Origin: Euwallacea fornicatus
Lineage: Eukaryota > Arthropoda > Insecta > Coleoptera > Curculionidae
Direction: 5' to 3'
NCBI RefSeq assembly: GCF_040115645.1
Contig: NC_089557.1
Location: 2,480,001 to 2,544,000 of the forward strand
DNA: 64,000 nt
Shown in pieces: positions 1 through 14,400 of the stretch. Below the pieces are notes generated by a model. That model did no database searches and was not told where the DNA came from. It saw only the letters and a program-made list of their open reading frames with translations. A program made the position numbers and the translations under genes. Within the stretch, counting starts at the first letter, position 1. Every line of letters starts with the position of its first letter.

Positions 1-119
1 AAAAAAAGTATAATAAAAAATTAATGGGCGCATTGGGCTCACTTAGTGAAAATTAATCCGCAGAACCGTAACCGAGAAAAATTGAACATTTGTCTTGCTG
101 TTCAAGAAGAACCTAGTAG

Positions 120-890
120 TCCTATTGAAACCACAGAAGGTGGAATTTGTGTATCTAATTCAAAGGTATGCAATATTCTTAAAAATAGTAAAGTATAACT
201 CATACAAACTATCAAACGATATTTTGGATCCAGGTCACGAGTCTCGGATAGTGATGTGTGAAACCTTGATGGAAAAGGCGAATGTCGATGAAAATTTTGC
301 TCCCAACATCATTTTCACCAGCGAATAATGTTTTTCATTGTAAGGAAATAATATAATTCATCTGTTGCTCGAGTGTGGGCCCAGAAAAATCGTTACAAAA
401 CTTACGATATGGGCACTGAGAGGCTTTAAAAAGTTAATGTTTGGGCTGGGATTTTGGACATTCACATTGGTGGACCTCTATTGATGGAAATTTGAATCCT
501 CAGAAATATCTGGAACTTCTTACACATCAACTTGTTCCAAGTATTACTGAGCTTTCTAATATGGAAATCGATAATGATTGGCACCAACAAGATGGTTGTC
601 CCGCCCACGATAGCTCCGCAGTGCGGTAATTCTTAAATCAAAGTTTTCTTAATTGTCTAATTAACTGATGTGAGAATGTTAAGTGGGCCGCTAGATCATC
701 TGATTTAACGCCAATTGACTTCTTTCCCAAAGGCTATTTTAAATAAAAAAATTTCTAACGCGAGGAAGATTAGGCACTTGATTGAACAGAATTTAGACAA
801 AAAATCCTTAATGCCTACCAATCAATTACGCCGGATATGCTAAATAATGTTTGTAGGGAATTCTATGATCGTCTCTGGTATTATTTAGTA
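120..890 (+). pseudogene. Degenerate DDE transposase relic (Tc1/mariner superfamily, Tc3-like)
   Basis: Decayed transposase pieces lie in several frames. Around 160-327 there is a segment like the region before the first catalytic Asp (CETLMEKANVDENF, then NIIFTSE, where an active copy has FSDE). At 430-620 a block contains IDGNLNPQKYLELL and WHQQDGCPAHD, the family's DGNLN and QQDGAPxH motifs. At about 790-890 the C-terminal motif ITPDMLNNVCREFYDRL is visible. Frameshifts and stops separate the blocks, so it cannot be functional. The left end may lie outside the window; no terminal repeat was located. It belongs to the same broad family as the relic at 24,541-25,565. Family membership is from motif recognition, not a search. 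Confidence 0.75.
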
Positions 891-3800
891 AGAGGGGTGG
901 TCGGTACGAGTACCCTCAATAAACCCTATATATTTTTTTAGAACAGATAAATTTTCTCGTAGCTGCGGGTTTTTAATCTCAAAAATTCAAATTTATTATA
1001 AAAGGGAAACTATGCGCGTAATTAGCGTCCTCCAAAGTTACGTAGAACTACATACGATACCCTGTCTCCCTCGCACTTATCAATTCCTTAATTGCGTCTT
1101 GCTTGCACTCACTAAAACTTCACGTGCACAGCAGCGAAAAAGTTACTGTACACGTGATGCTGAAATCTGATAATTGAGCTTCGAGGATGTGACCCCATGT
1201 AATATCGGCAAATACCTATAAAAAAAAACCCCAGGGTCTCCACTTTGGAAACGTCAACTTGACGTGAACTTCAGCTTGATAGATACGTCGAATTAACGTC
1301 CTTCCCCCATGTCAAGGATCTCGACCAACGTTACACATCATTGCGACATTACTATGGAAATGGAAGTTCAGAACCTCACAGAAACAAAGGATTACATCTG
1401 AACACATTACAGTCCTTTATTACAGCAGGACAGTGGATGAAAGCTCAATGTAACGAGAACGCATTTATGGCGTTAATCTCACACTGTCAGAGGGATGAAG
1501 CAGCTTGCGTGGTAGTCAGAGAGATTTAGCTCATGGCAAACTACCCAAAGCGGTTTTCGACGAAGCCTGAAGGGCGATATTGAGAGCTGAAAATAATAAT
1601 TTTGTTGCGGTGATTTATTTGTGCTAATTTCCACAACTGGTCCGCCAGATGTGGCGATTTGATCGAGTATCTTAAGATTCTTAGGAAGATTTATGTTTGC
1701 GGCTCTTTCCAGAGATAAAAGTTAAAAGTCGCGCTCAGCTTGGCAAACATTATTTTTATTCTCCATTAAATCCCGTAAGAAATATGAAACATCAAGTTTT
1801 ATAATATTACCATTTTATGGAGTTAAAACTCATAAAAGCGGTTGATTGATGACGTTCTGCGTAGAAAAATCCGAAACTCCCCTGATATACATAATGACAA
1901 TGTTGTAATTTTAACGCCAGTTCAGACTAGAGAGTTATTCGCGTGTTGAAAATGGAAAATTCTCAAATCGGTTGTTCCTGTTGCGGAAATATCGGGGAGC
2001 AAATTGTGCAACGCTATTTCCTTTAAAATTAAGGGCAAATTTCGTCCAATGAAACTCCCTCTTCGGGGAATATTTATCGTTCTGAAAATCTGGTCTGAAT
2101 ATAAAGAATCACAATTGCACTAAAAATTAAGTGACTAAACCATCATTATCATCTTCCCCAATTCGTGGACGACCTTCGAAAAACCGAATTTATCGCGTCA
2201 TTATCTCCTCTGCCCTGGATTCGTTAGATTTAGGGATTTTACCTAGTTAAATTAATTGTTATTTGCATGTCTCAATTATCGAATCCACGGCCTAGAGCTG
2301 CAGGTAATAAAGGGCAAGGGACCCGAGAGCAGCACTCAGCAAATAGATTTGGGAAAATATGAACCCTCGCGGGAGTCGAAGGGAGGACTCAAACAGGAAG
2401 TCTATTGATAAACATGTTCGTTGGTTCAGGGGAGTTTTCTCTCAAAATTGCCATATACTCGCTTAAGGAACTCGGTTGATTTGCTGGCAATTTTTCTCTT
2501 GAAATTCCCCAGATTTTCGGTTTTCATTGAATCTTGATGCCTTTGTGCGAGTTTCTGACTTTCGTTAAGGTTTTTATCAAAACTGGGAAACCTCCTTTGT
2601 ATTGCATATAATTAATCTTCGCTGCCAAAATCAATTGCAACAGCGAACTAAATAGTCATAAATCTTAGGCAATGTCTTCCGCTAATCAGTCCCCGCTAAT
2701 AACCCTCAGAAATAAGGTCTAGGAATATGATATCCGTGCTCTGTTTGCTTTCGTTAATGTTGTTGATTGATGACCCTCGATGCAACAGGTTTGTAGTCTC
2801 CACAATGGAAAAATCTCTGGGTGTCGTCATGCACCCTCTCATCTTCGTCATTGTATCAAATGGAGGCGGAAAAAGCATTCTCCTCCGCCCTCCCTTATAA
2901 AACTATTTTGTTGCCTTTTTATGAGTAGCTACGAACTCTAAAAGTCCAATTATACGAGCTATAAATATTTTCTAATTATTTTCCGAGACGACACTTTTAT
3001 CATACAGAGTGTGGCAAAATTGGTACTAATAATTTTAATAGCAAGTTAGATATAAAAAACGTAGTAAAAAATTCACAGGACCGTAATGAGGGAAAAGGTG
3101 TCAAAATTTAGCTATTAGAAACTCTTTCTTTGAAGCTTCTGGTTTTTCAAGTTCTTATCTTTCAAGTATTCTACATATTATGCTGAAATAATGCCGCAAT
3201 TCTACAGAAAGTTGCATTTTCTAGGGGCACAGTTTGCATTCCACCATTGGACGTTATTTCTCGAAATTTAAATCGCTTGTTCAGTTTTGAAACATGAAGG
3301 TCTCTAGCACTCTACTTCTATTTCAAGGGGTGAACCGATGGGAAAAATTTTCATGGCTTATTCCAAAATTGGCGTGAAAAATGTTATGGGAAAATGACAA
3401 GAAACTCAAATTCTGACCAATCTTTCTATATTCTACATATGGTTTGTTCATGTATCAACCCACCTTCACCTCCCAGATTCAACTTATTACATACCCGGAA
3501 AAATTGCGAATTTTAGTACTGATTCTTAATATAAAATGCAGAATTTTTTTAATCAAAAAGTGCTGTTCTCAAATTTAGTAAAATACGTGAAATGCAGTGG
3601 AATTCGCAGGGGAAGACACAGGTGCAAAAAGGGAAAAAAGTGGATATATTTTTTGGTAAAGTGAGATAACCACAAAAACGTTTTTCGAGCGATCCTCTTT
3701 GCGTCTGGTGTAAAAGGAAGTAAAAATAATAAAAATATTAAAATAATAAAAATATATAAAGACTATCGAATTGTAAAAGAAAATCACGTACATCTGAACA

Positions 3801-4601
3801 TAAATTGGTGCAGGAGGGATAATTGATATATTGTTTGCCCCGCAACTGCACCACACATTCTCATTATTTTTTTAAAATTTCATTGTAGTTTTAAGAAAAA
3901 AACGCAATAAGTCAGAAATCGTCAAAATCAGTCGTAAAGGGTGTTTCCAAGTTTAGTTTTCATTATGACCCCATGAAAAGAGCATATGGGCAGTGATTGT
4001 AACGCATTGTCTCAAACTGCAATGCACCTTATCTCACGTAAATGCGTGCGAGAAAGCGCCCATTTCCGCACGCAAATTGGAGAAATAAATTCTCTCGTAC
4101 GGGGTGATTTTTTGTGTTTTTCTGTAACAATAGCGCCTAACAGAAGGAAGATTTGCAGTGTCATATCTAATGTGCCAATTGGGCAAAAAAAGCCTGCAAA
4201 AATGCCCAAAAAAAGCATTTATTTTTCAAAAAAATCGTATTTTTTTACACGCCTTATAATTTCTGTAATTAATTTCGAAATTCCGAATAAATTTCCTTTA
4301 AGCGTACTACGATAGGAATAAACTGGATAAAAGTTGATGTAATAATAATGAGTAAAACTAGACGCTAAAATGCATTCATTGAAATTAGTGGAAATTATCT
4401 CAATTTGCACCCAAGCAGCGCCTTAAAGCAGTGCGTGTTTTAAATATTTTACGAGTTAATTGACTAATTAGGGTAGAGTTGGGCCTTTAGGTCGTAATTG
4501 TGTTGAGCTTCATAGCGGCAACGCGAACAGACTAGAACATGGATGGAGTTGAAAATTTAACACGTAAAATCCTATAATGCGTATTAAAAAAACGCCTGTA
4601 T
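891..4601. other. Spacer or intron, no gene recognised
   Basis: AT-rich DNA with only short open frames that lack recognisable motifs and codon structure. A sequence reading ACAGAGTG near 3,006 resembles the ends of the foldback elements in this window, but no partner end was found. Confidence 0.5.
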
Positions 4602-5299
4602 ACAGGGTGTAACACAGTATCATTATGGAGATATTTAGTGGGGCGAAAGTGCTCTGTTGAATTATTAAAAAATGCTAATAGACTCATGATCAAAAACCTA
4701 TCATTTTCGATACACTGGGTGGCAGTTTTACAGTTTATTCATTTTTTTCGTTTTGCTTACGCATGCTTTGGATTAAATGTTGCAATATTCGTACACTTAT
4801 TTCCTCTCAGAGCTTTTATAACAAAATGTCAAAATCGTCAGTAGCCATATACAGAGTGGTATGTTTTTTCGAGTCATATATTATTTTATGCCTTGAATCT
4901 CTTTACCCTGTACGGATTATGCTACCAAATTAAATGCTTCATCAAATGTTCAGCATTCTGATCTCTTGCGGTATTTTCGTATTTTTTACCGTATTCGTAT
5001 AAAATGCTAAAATATCATCGATGCAAATTAAAAATGGGAGGGGAGTAAGGAATAATATCGTTCGGCTGAGTTACCCAGTTTCTGAAGCAATTCGTAATAT
5101 TTAATTAAATTTCCTAAAATAAAAATAAATTCATACGAAAATAAATTTTAAAAAAGTTGTTGACAGGATTCCTCAAAAAATGTAGAACTTTGCCACCCTG
5201 TAAATAGAAAATGGTTAATTTTTGATCGTGGTTCTATTACAATTTTTTTATTATTTTGCACGCCCTAGAATATCTCAACGACAATGTGTTACACCCTGT
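4602..5299. mobile_element. Foldback (MITE-like) element with ACAGGGTGTAACAC ends
   Basis: The left end from 4,602 reads ACAGGGTGTAACACAGTATC, and the right end up to 5,299 is its inverted counterpart, ending GTGTTACACCCTGT. The inverted match continues for about 35 bases through a GAGATATT motif. There is no coding capacity. An inner pair, ACAGAGTGG near 4,851 and CCACCCTGT ending near 5,203, hints at a second related element nested inside. A possible GTA duplication flanks it, which is weak evidence. Confidence 0.65.
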
Positions 5300-7851
5300 G
5301 TAACAAACTTAAATTAATTGCGCATTCAGAAACATTAGAATTCCGTGGGTTGATTGTTCCCTCTTGGTTATAAGTTTTATTTCATTCTGGCTCTTCACGA
5401 AGTCACTCACAATAGTTAGGGGCCTCTTGGAACTTCCAGAGTAAACTGAGTTGGTTATCTTTGAAGGGTAGCTGCGTGAATCGGCAATTAATCTTTCAAA
5501 CAAATTGCAGCTTGGCAAAATAAATCGTTCTTTGCCGGTCATAAATTTCGCCCCCCGACCGAAGATTTTTTTTAAGAAATCCTTTCTTGACTCAAGCACT
5601 TTCGGCTTTTATTTTCTAATTCTGAACAATTCTCCAAATGGAAAACAAAAATAAAATTACTTCAATTAATTTAAACCTACATGACATTTACTGCTCTGAA
5701 AAGGTTTTTATTTCTTTATTCACGAACTGATGGAAACTAACGATAAAAGCCCTGCAGGAACGCATGCTTAGGGAAAATTTAGGGCGACGAAAGATAAATA
5801 GTACCGACACGCACTTAATTTCAGATTTTCATTCCAAAAAGATAAAATAACAGCTTAAAGTGGAATTTATAGATATCAGTAACGAATCCTGATGGAAGTA
5901 ACTTTCCTGCAATCGTTAATTTATTGCCCTCACGCGACCACTTTTAAAGCAGATTTTATCGTTCCTGCTAATTTTAGACTGTAACCTTTAGGAATATTTC
6001 TATTCATACTCGTATTTTAGCCAAAAACAGAACATTTCTTCTGTAAACAACCAAATTTCCTCAGGGGTCGGCGTCGGTGCTTCTGCCTATAGGGGACCAA
6101 TTCCACATTTCCTGCCTTGAATTTTAAATTCCCATAAGAATAACAAGTCTTTAGGTTACTAAAAAACGGCTTAGAAACGGATTTCCTCCTTGGACTTTAT
6201 TTGCCTTGCAGGCAGAAAAATAAATCCCCACCCCCTTGGCCGTATTCTAGAATTAGCTTTAAACACCCTAGAGAAATAGTTGATAAAGTTCTTTCATCTA
6301 GAAACTTTTAAATGAAATGATTTATGCTTTAAGAAGTTGAAAATATCGATGAGATTAAAAAAGTTTGTTCCAAGTTGTTAGGGTCGCTTAGTCTTTTGAC
6401 GTCGAGGAGGTGTTAAGCCTGCTAGGTGCATTGATGGGTGCTACCAAGAGGAAGGAAGATTAATGGGAAACTTGCTGTTGAGTTGAACTTTGCAAGAGAC
6501 TGCGAAAGGTAAATCCGGGTTAAATTATAATAAAAAGTAGCAGCTAGCTCGAACTAAAACCATAAAATCTTAGTCTACTCGGAGGATAATAAATTTCAAT
6601 TTTGCACCTGCTTTCTAGGCGCATTAAAATGGCATTAAGTTGGCTGCAGTAGTAACCACAAGACAATGCACATTTCATACTTTTAATAATGCAATGCCGT
6701 TATTACTTCGGTTCCTTCCCTTAATATCACTGCAACATCTCATCCGCACATTGTTTCCAGATATTCTTTATTTTTCGCAATAAAAAGCTAGCCGCAGGAA
6801 GAAATCTCCTATTATGTCCCCTTTATACGTGAGTAATTAATGTATTTCTTTGCTTTTCGAACTGATCGTCGCTATGAGTTAACGCTAATCCATGTCGAGG
6901 CTCAGCGTAATTTCTTTGCAGCTGAATATTGAACAAACGGTAGTTTTTTTAGGATAGTAGGACACCCCCTCGTGACTTAAGAATAGTCTGCGACATCATC
7001 GAATAATTTACCGGAGCAGTTCACTAAATATCGCCCTTATTAAAGGAATTTCTTATAAGTAGCTTAAGGTACGGCAATTTAACGGAACAAGTCCGTATTG
7101 ATTAAGTAATTAATGAGAAGAATTGGAAGTATACGCGACACTTTCTCTTGCCCCGGACTATCCCGTACAGGGGCAGTATCTTTGAAGCATTTTTATATAA
7201 ATTTTACCATTGAAAAATTCTAAAGTATATCAAAGTTACATTAGTCCCGACAATAATTAAACGGACAGCGAACATATGAGTTCATTAACTATCATACCGA
7301 ACACTGAATTACCATTAGAGTTCCACTCATTACAGCATATTTGAATTATTACACACGTTCCACTAACTGCAACCGCCCCAAACTAAATTACAGGAACATG
7401 GGATGTACGAGCACGTGTGCTGACAATAAAATCTGTGCTTCAGGTAACGGCATGTCACCATAAAAGTTCAAATGCAAGATGTTAAAGCCACGATTTCTCC
7501 ATTTGTGAAGGTAATTTCGAGTGATTTCTGACAGATTTAGGTCGTCTAACGAAATCTCGACATGATAAGAATAATTGAATTTGACATTAAGTCAGGACTC
7601 GCGGCATGTTTTTATCGCGGGTCTTTCATGGTTCTCAACGCTCATAACCGCGGAGTATGTGACGCACCATTTGTATTCAGAGGTTTAATCGAAATGTTTA
7701 GGGGAAAGGGAAAATTGTTTTCTCGGTAAACGTCTACGCTGAGAAACCCAATTTCATTAAGAGCACAAGTTTCAATTTCGCTTTGTGAAGTGAGGAAACA
7801 GCTGAATTGCACTCAGTAGATTGGCGAGCAAGAGGTATTTTAAAAACAAAT
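5300..7851. other. Spacer or intron with one diverged dispersed repeat
   Basis: No gene was recognised. The stretch around 5,440-5,585 resembles 8,610-8,745 in the same orientation, sharing AACAAATYGCA and GGTCATAAATTTC with similar spacing. The rest appears unique and non-coding. Confidence 0.45.
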
Positions 7852-8418
7852 ACAGGATGTTCGAGAAAGTTGGTACAAAACTTAAGGAGGTGAAAGTGGA
7901 TCCAATATGAAAAAAAAATCCCTATAAATATTGATCCGGCTGAACGCAGGTACCGAGATATAGCCTTACAAAGGGGTCCTATTATTTGGATATTTCCTTA
8001 AACCTAACTTTCTGATTAAGGTAATGGAACGAAAATTGTAGGTAACAGTCATATTGTAAAGGTCTTTAACAATCACAAGTTACGTTAAAATGGATTATTT
8101 AGCAATAATTTAGGAATAAAAAAATTCCAAAAATATCTGTTGGTAGTAAACTGCCCTTATTTATAACCGATTTTGACGTAACTTATGATTGTTAAAAACC
8201 TTTACAATATGATTATTGCCTAGAATTTTCATTCCACTACCTTAACAAAGAAAAAATTAATTTAAACAATATCCCAATGATAGAAAATTTGGCCCCCTTT
8301 GGAGGGCTGTTTCGGCAACGATGCTCCATCGGGCCACTGTGTACAGGAACCTTTTTTACTATTTTTGGCTCTACTTTCACCTCCTTAAATTTTGTACCAA
8401 TTTGTCCAAACACCCTAT
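7852..8418. mobile_element. Foldback element, inverted arms over most of its length
   Basis: The left arm from 7,852 (AGGATGTTCGAGAAAGTTGG onward) matches the reverse complement of the right end near 8,418, including GGTACAAAA and TTAAGGAGGTGAAAGT. Inner blocks also pair: GTCATATTGTAAAGGT and ACAATCAYAAGTTACGT near 8,050-8,085 match the complement of 8,175-8,215. The whole element could form a long imperfect hairpin. It has no coding capacity and looks like a non-autonomous DNA element. Confidence 0.75.
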
Positions 8419-11400
8419 ATGACAAATCTTGCAGAAAATCTGCATGACCATTCATTATATTCATATATGTTCTGGAAAAAGTTAACTAATTTCAATTGTC
8501 GAGCTATAAAACAAAACATACATTGAGGTTTAATGTTCGTTAAACATCTCTTAAAGATTTTTCAAGTGCATGTCCAGACACGTGTACAAGCTCCTTGAGG
8601 AAACTATCCAGGATTTATTAACTTTGAAATACATAAGCTTGAGAGCGTGATTAATGTAGCAAACAAATCGCAAGCAGCCAGAATAAACCGCTCTTGGTCG
8701 GTCATAAATTTCACTCACGGTCTGTGGAATTTTTCAGAAAAACTCCCTTTGAAAGGGCTAGGGGGCTAATGCATACAAAGCGTGAGCCTGGGGCTGCTTC
8801 ATTGCCCACATTTCGGTTTCCTAGGGGTCTAAAAAATGGTTTCAGTAAACCGATGCTAATTTAACTGCCCTTCTTTATGTCGTTTTGTTTCGGAGTAACC
8901 CCCGACACACAAGTGGAGGTTGTTGGAATTGCCCACTGTTCTTTGTTAGGTCTTTCAGTGAAGTCTCGGAGGAAAATCCTTGTTAACGTAGCGGTGGAAA
9001 ACCTGTCGCCGTCTTCACAACTTCGGAACTTTTCTTTTATAAAAAAAAGAATTAAGATAAGTAGACGTAAGAACTAAAATGAATGGAAAGTGAGCATGTT
9101 TCTGACTTCAACCGCGAAACATTGTTTTGATTGAAGAATTCCCGAGAAAAAGACGTGAATCCTCGTCCCAATTCAGTAAACAAAGTTTAATCGACACAAC
9201 TTATTTAGGACTAACTAAATGATTGAAGAGGTCATAAAAGGTGGCAATTAAAAGGCTAAAATTACTCCAAGATCCACGAATGGCCCTCGCAGCCTTAATA
9301 ATTAATTCTCGAGGTTGCCTTTATGAATTGTTCCCCGCGAATATCGGACGTGTGTTTATTTGCTTAAAACACTAATCCATTAGAGCCATTAAGGCACTCA
9401 GCTGTCGAGGCGGTGTAAAGAACCTAAATGGATGTTACATTGTGACACGACTGTGAGTGAGGTTTGTTTCATAAAAAGAGGACACAAATTTAGTTGCAGC
9501 CCCACACTGTAATAATGAGGGAGACATGAATTTTTTTATTCAATTTAATAATGGATTATTAGCCATTTTGTTTGTGTATCGCTTCCGGCTTTTTCTTTTT
9601 TTTTTACTTCAGGTTTCTGTGTCTCCCTTTTTTTAAAATTTGTTAATTAATTGGTGCAGTTGTATCACTTTAATTAGTATAGTAATCCCCCCTCGCTGAA
9701 GCAATGCTGCAGCGAGAAAAATCATATTTTCGGACAAAATCATGTTAAACGTCAAATGACACAACTTTTTATTCGCGTCGCAAAATGTAACAATTGAGAG
9801 TCGGCTTACGTGAAACGACAAGTCATATAAATTTAACATGCTAAAAAAGAATAAAGATACATTTGAATGTCTAAACATAACCCTATTTTTTGCGCTGTTG
9901 TCGCTTAATTTGTTGACGTTTCGGTTTAATTTGGCGTTTTAACCCTTTGTGTTCTTTATTCGTCGACGTTCGAGTTAGAAACTTCTTGTTTTGAGAACTA
10001 AAATAGCACTCCTGGTTAATTATTATCGGTTTTGTTATTATTATCGTTGGTATGATGCCTAAGTTCTTAAACGGCTGGTGTAAGGACCTTGCGGGGTCCC
10101 TGCTACATAACCATTTTGAAAATATACGGCACTAATGCTGATATGAAGTTTGTGACGTGCACGAAAATTGACGTCAATTGCACCGTAGGCAAAATTCCAT
10201 GGCGACGTTGCCCGCAGATATCCTGAAGTCATCTCGAAAATTGGAGACACTGGTTCCACGAAAGGCTGACCTACTTGTGAGTCCCCTTTTTTCCTTCTAT
10301 CTTTTTCAGGTTACATGGGCGTACTTTTCACACATACATACGTAGGTGTCTGACAAAGCCAATAAGTAGAAATACGTATCGGGGATCTAACAACAACCTC
10401 TTTCCGTTTTTACTTGAACGCTCAATTGGTTTTGCGGACACGTCACGAACTTTTCCTTACGGATTTACGGATTACGGAAAAAGTCGCCACTTCAACACAT
10501 GTTCTTCATATCAGCCTCCATTCGCCCATATTAGCCCGGGGATGCTTTCATGGTTACGTGTGTGAGAGATTATTGGATCCAAACGAAAGTCTCTTTTTAA
10601 CAAAAGGTGCGGATCTAATTACATCTCCTGCTGTTCGAATTGCGGTTGGCTCTTTTGAACTAGAGTTGATGAAATGCTGCTGGAAATGTGTTTGATAACT
10701 AGTTTGGGCCTTTCCCAGATTTTTAATGTGAGCTTTCCGCGCCGGAATTTATTCCATGTATTTTCCTAAAAAAAAGTACCCCGATGCTCCAATTTGCGTT
10801 TCGTGGACGCTCACGTGAATCCCACTTTATTAATACTCAGTTTCCGGAACTCAACGGCACTCGAGGCAAACAACAATTAATATAATGCTGTTTCATATTC
10901 GGTGCGGTAACGTTTCATTCCTAGTTAAATTCAGGGTGAATTATTGCCCTCATTCCGAAAATAAATTTGAACACTGTTGGGAATTTATGCTCGTCTTTTT
11001 TCTCTTTGTTATCCAGAGATTTGTCCTTTGTTCGACTCTATTCGGACCAAGCACATTTCTTTATACAATTATTTGCTTCGCATCCTTAATGGCCGGCACG
11101 CTTCTTGCTCCTCTCAGGATTTCTGGTTGATACAATTAAGTCGCTCGAATTCCTAACTCTGGAATGACACACTTTATAGCTTCTCAGCTGACGTTCCAGA
11201 ACTCCATACAGAGACTCGTGATTACTGCAAACGAGGAGACGAGAACTTGGAGCTAAATACACGCTTAATTGTTTCTTGTGTTGAAAAACACCCTTAAAAT
11301 CTCTTAGAGCAGAAGTTTGGAGTTCTCGCATGCCTCAGGGGTTTATGCGATTAATGGCTGCCTGACATGAAAATCCAAACATGTTGCACCACCAGGAGGT

Positions 11401-14400
11401 TATCAATTAGGACCGTCGCCAAAATCAAGCGAAGCGAGAATATGTTAATTCGAGGCCTCCCCTTTTTGGGCGGGGTAATTACCCACCGGATGATTAGAAC
11501 GGGTAATTGCGAAAATTTATGGCACTGTAGTAGGGGAACATATTGATATGCGTGATTATCTAGGAAAAGCAATTGGAAGTCCAAAAATGGAATTTCCACT
11601 TGCCGCCTGTCCCGTTTCAGACAAAGAAGCTAAATGAGCGGAAGTTGAGTAATTAACATTCAGGACCCTGAAAGTTTTATCTTTTGTGAGTTGCGCAAGC
11701 TTCACGCCTGACTTGCATAGCGGAAATTCTTTGCTCAAGTTTTGTGCTTGCTTGGGGTAATTGAGAGCTCGAGACTAAGCGTCTAACATAGTCATCTACT
11801 GTTTCTAGAGACGTAAAAAACTCACATTTACATACCTCCCCATCTTTTTATGCTTAAGGATGATTAGAAGAGTGTTTCCCTCCACTAGTTGAGTTTGCTT
11901 AAGTCGTTATGGAATAATTGTTATTCAGGCGAAGTTCGACAAAAGACGTTCCCATGGATTGAGCCGAATGGGTAATCCAATTCTTACATCACACCCATTT
12001 CTTTCAGCTCTTTCTTTCCGCTGTCCTCCCCAATATAATCAACTTTCGTTTACGGATAGATTACAACGAGATAGGAAAATCCTGTTTAAACACGGAAAAT
12101 ATTTACTTTCATTGCTACTCACATCCGTCTTTTATGACCCAATGTTCCAAGAAATAATATTGGTTTGGGTCTTACGAATTCCAGATGCCAAATAAAGACA
12201 ATTTCGTTTAGGTGAGAGTTCCGTTAGAGTTCCGGCGGAAATGCCTAAACTACAAAGTGACTCTAAGAGGATCTTGAAAGGAACAATTTTCAACTGGATC
12301 TTTCATAATCACTCGAACTCTCCTAAAGTTTAGATCACACAAGATTTTCGGATTACCAGAATGTTTAGGAAATGACTTCTTTGGAAACTTCACAGCCCCA
12401 CAATTCAGTCGAAGAGGAAAATTCTCAAGTTTGTTTCACCAATTCCAGTAAACTCACTTTGAAATCTCAAAACCACCCCCCCATGAGGAATGTGTACCCA
12501 CCGTATTTTCCCAATGTCAAGTACTTATGATAAGATGCAAACACAATCTTCCCCAACACCTATTACTATATTTTTCAAATTTTTCAAAATCAAGCTGAGA
12601 AAGGAAAATTCCAATTGAAGTAAATCAGCTTTGATAAATCGGAAATTTAACTCCAGAGATATTTCTCTTCACCAAGCTGAAAATATTATTTTTAACCTTG
12701 AGACTCCAAATTTGAGCTTAAGAAAGACTCTCAAGTCGATTGGACCAACTTTTGATCTTTAAAATTTCACACGCACAAAATTGATTTTCTGAGCACGTAT
12801 CCGCATTACCAGGAAAAATATGATAAAGCACTCACAGTACAAAATATTCAATTTAAAGAGCTTTGAAGTTGATAGCGGAAATCTATGCCGATTTTTCCAA
12901 TGTTAGGAAATTTGACGGGTACGTTGTAAACACCAAAAATCAAATAAGGGGAATTTTGCAACTTATTTTTCCAATTTTAACAGTTTTTTTATGTTGGAGT
13001 TCAAACTCCTATCAATACAAATACTCCCTCGATCCATTTAAGAGATATCTTGACGTTGCTTTTTGTGGAAGCTCAAAGTCTTTACCTGCGAAAGAGTCTT
13101 TAATATTGCCTTCTCTAGTTCTAGAAGTTTGGTGGGCATGTTGTAAAGCCCATAAATCTAGAGCTTCACTCCAGAAACTTTGAAATTGATTTTCCCATTT
13201 TCATAAGATCTGATCCATTAAAGCGAGATTTTCACATTGATTTAGAATTTTAGGAAATTACACTTCATAATCTTCAATAATTTTGCTTACAAAAGAGAGT
13301 CTCCCATGTTGATTTCCATACATTTTTCAGCGATTTTATGAGCTAATTGGGAAGTCCGGGCATGAGCGATTGAACAAAGAAATTTACGGCTTGAGAGCGA
13401 GTGTTGAAAAGGAAAAGAAAACTTCGTAACTGCTTTTTCTAATTTAATAAATCAACTTGACGGTTTTTTTTATTCGAAGCAGCACTTCTTGAAGTTGAAT
13501 TCCTAAGTTTCATTAAATTACGTTGATAATTTGGATTGAGTTCGATTTTTCTGAACCTCCAGAGAGTTAAATTTTCTACATTCTAGAAATTACTTGGAAA
13601 TTTCCATAATGAAATCTGGCACAACTTTATGGAGCCAATTCCACCGAAACCGAGTATCCGGAAAACAGAGATAACAACGTTTCTATCGATCCACCATCAT
13701 CCGGGTGAAAAACAAAAGACATTCAGCAGCTACCTGCAATTCATACATCACATCAGGTGCCGTCGAATGCTTTTGTTTTCAGTCCTCCGAAACGTCGCGC
13801 GGCGCCGTCACAGGCGCCAGACTGACGGCCAGCGTCGCGACGTTTCACTGTCGACATCTCCATAGTTGGCCCGTTTTTTTGTCAGTTTTCCATGCACGTG
13901 GAGTGGCTATTCAGATTCAGTTCTAAAGCTTCTCATACCGTGGAGGAGTTGCACCCGTTTCTAAATGCATACTCCCTTAGGAAGTTGTCACTTTGGCAAA
14001 AACTAGGAGAGAATAAAACCCCCACACGAGGGCAAAAAATTCGGCTTGAACCCGGAACAAAGGGCATTTCTGTTAAGGGCGCACAGAAATTTATTCATTT
14101 AACTTTATTCATAATTTTTTTCTAAACGACTTTCTGAATAGAGTCGTTTTTCATGATAATCAGCCCTCAGGTAACACCGGATGAATGATATCAGGAAAAT
14201 CTCTGTGCGACAGCTAAGTCCTTAAAAAGGACCAGTTGTCTTCTCAGCAACATATTATTAGAAGAACAAATGGAAATAATATCTGATGTTCGGCTAATGG
14301 AAAGCAGGCTTCTAGGAAATTGGAACGTTGCCGAAATGAACGAATATAAGACAGTTGGATCCAGTTTTCGTAGGGAAGTTCCTGTGTTGCTAGATTTTCG

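Noticed and set aside
3986..4315. 109-codon plus-strand ORF with overlapping antisense ORFs
   Set aside because: Low-complexity, lysine/phenylalanine-rich composition, no motif, no flanking splice or poly(A) logic.
10059..10290. Possible frequenin exon 1 donor at GCTGACCTACTT|GTGAGT
   Set aside because: The upstream reading does not encode the expected DTIDRLTTDTY sequence.
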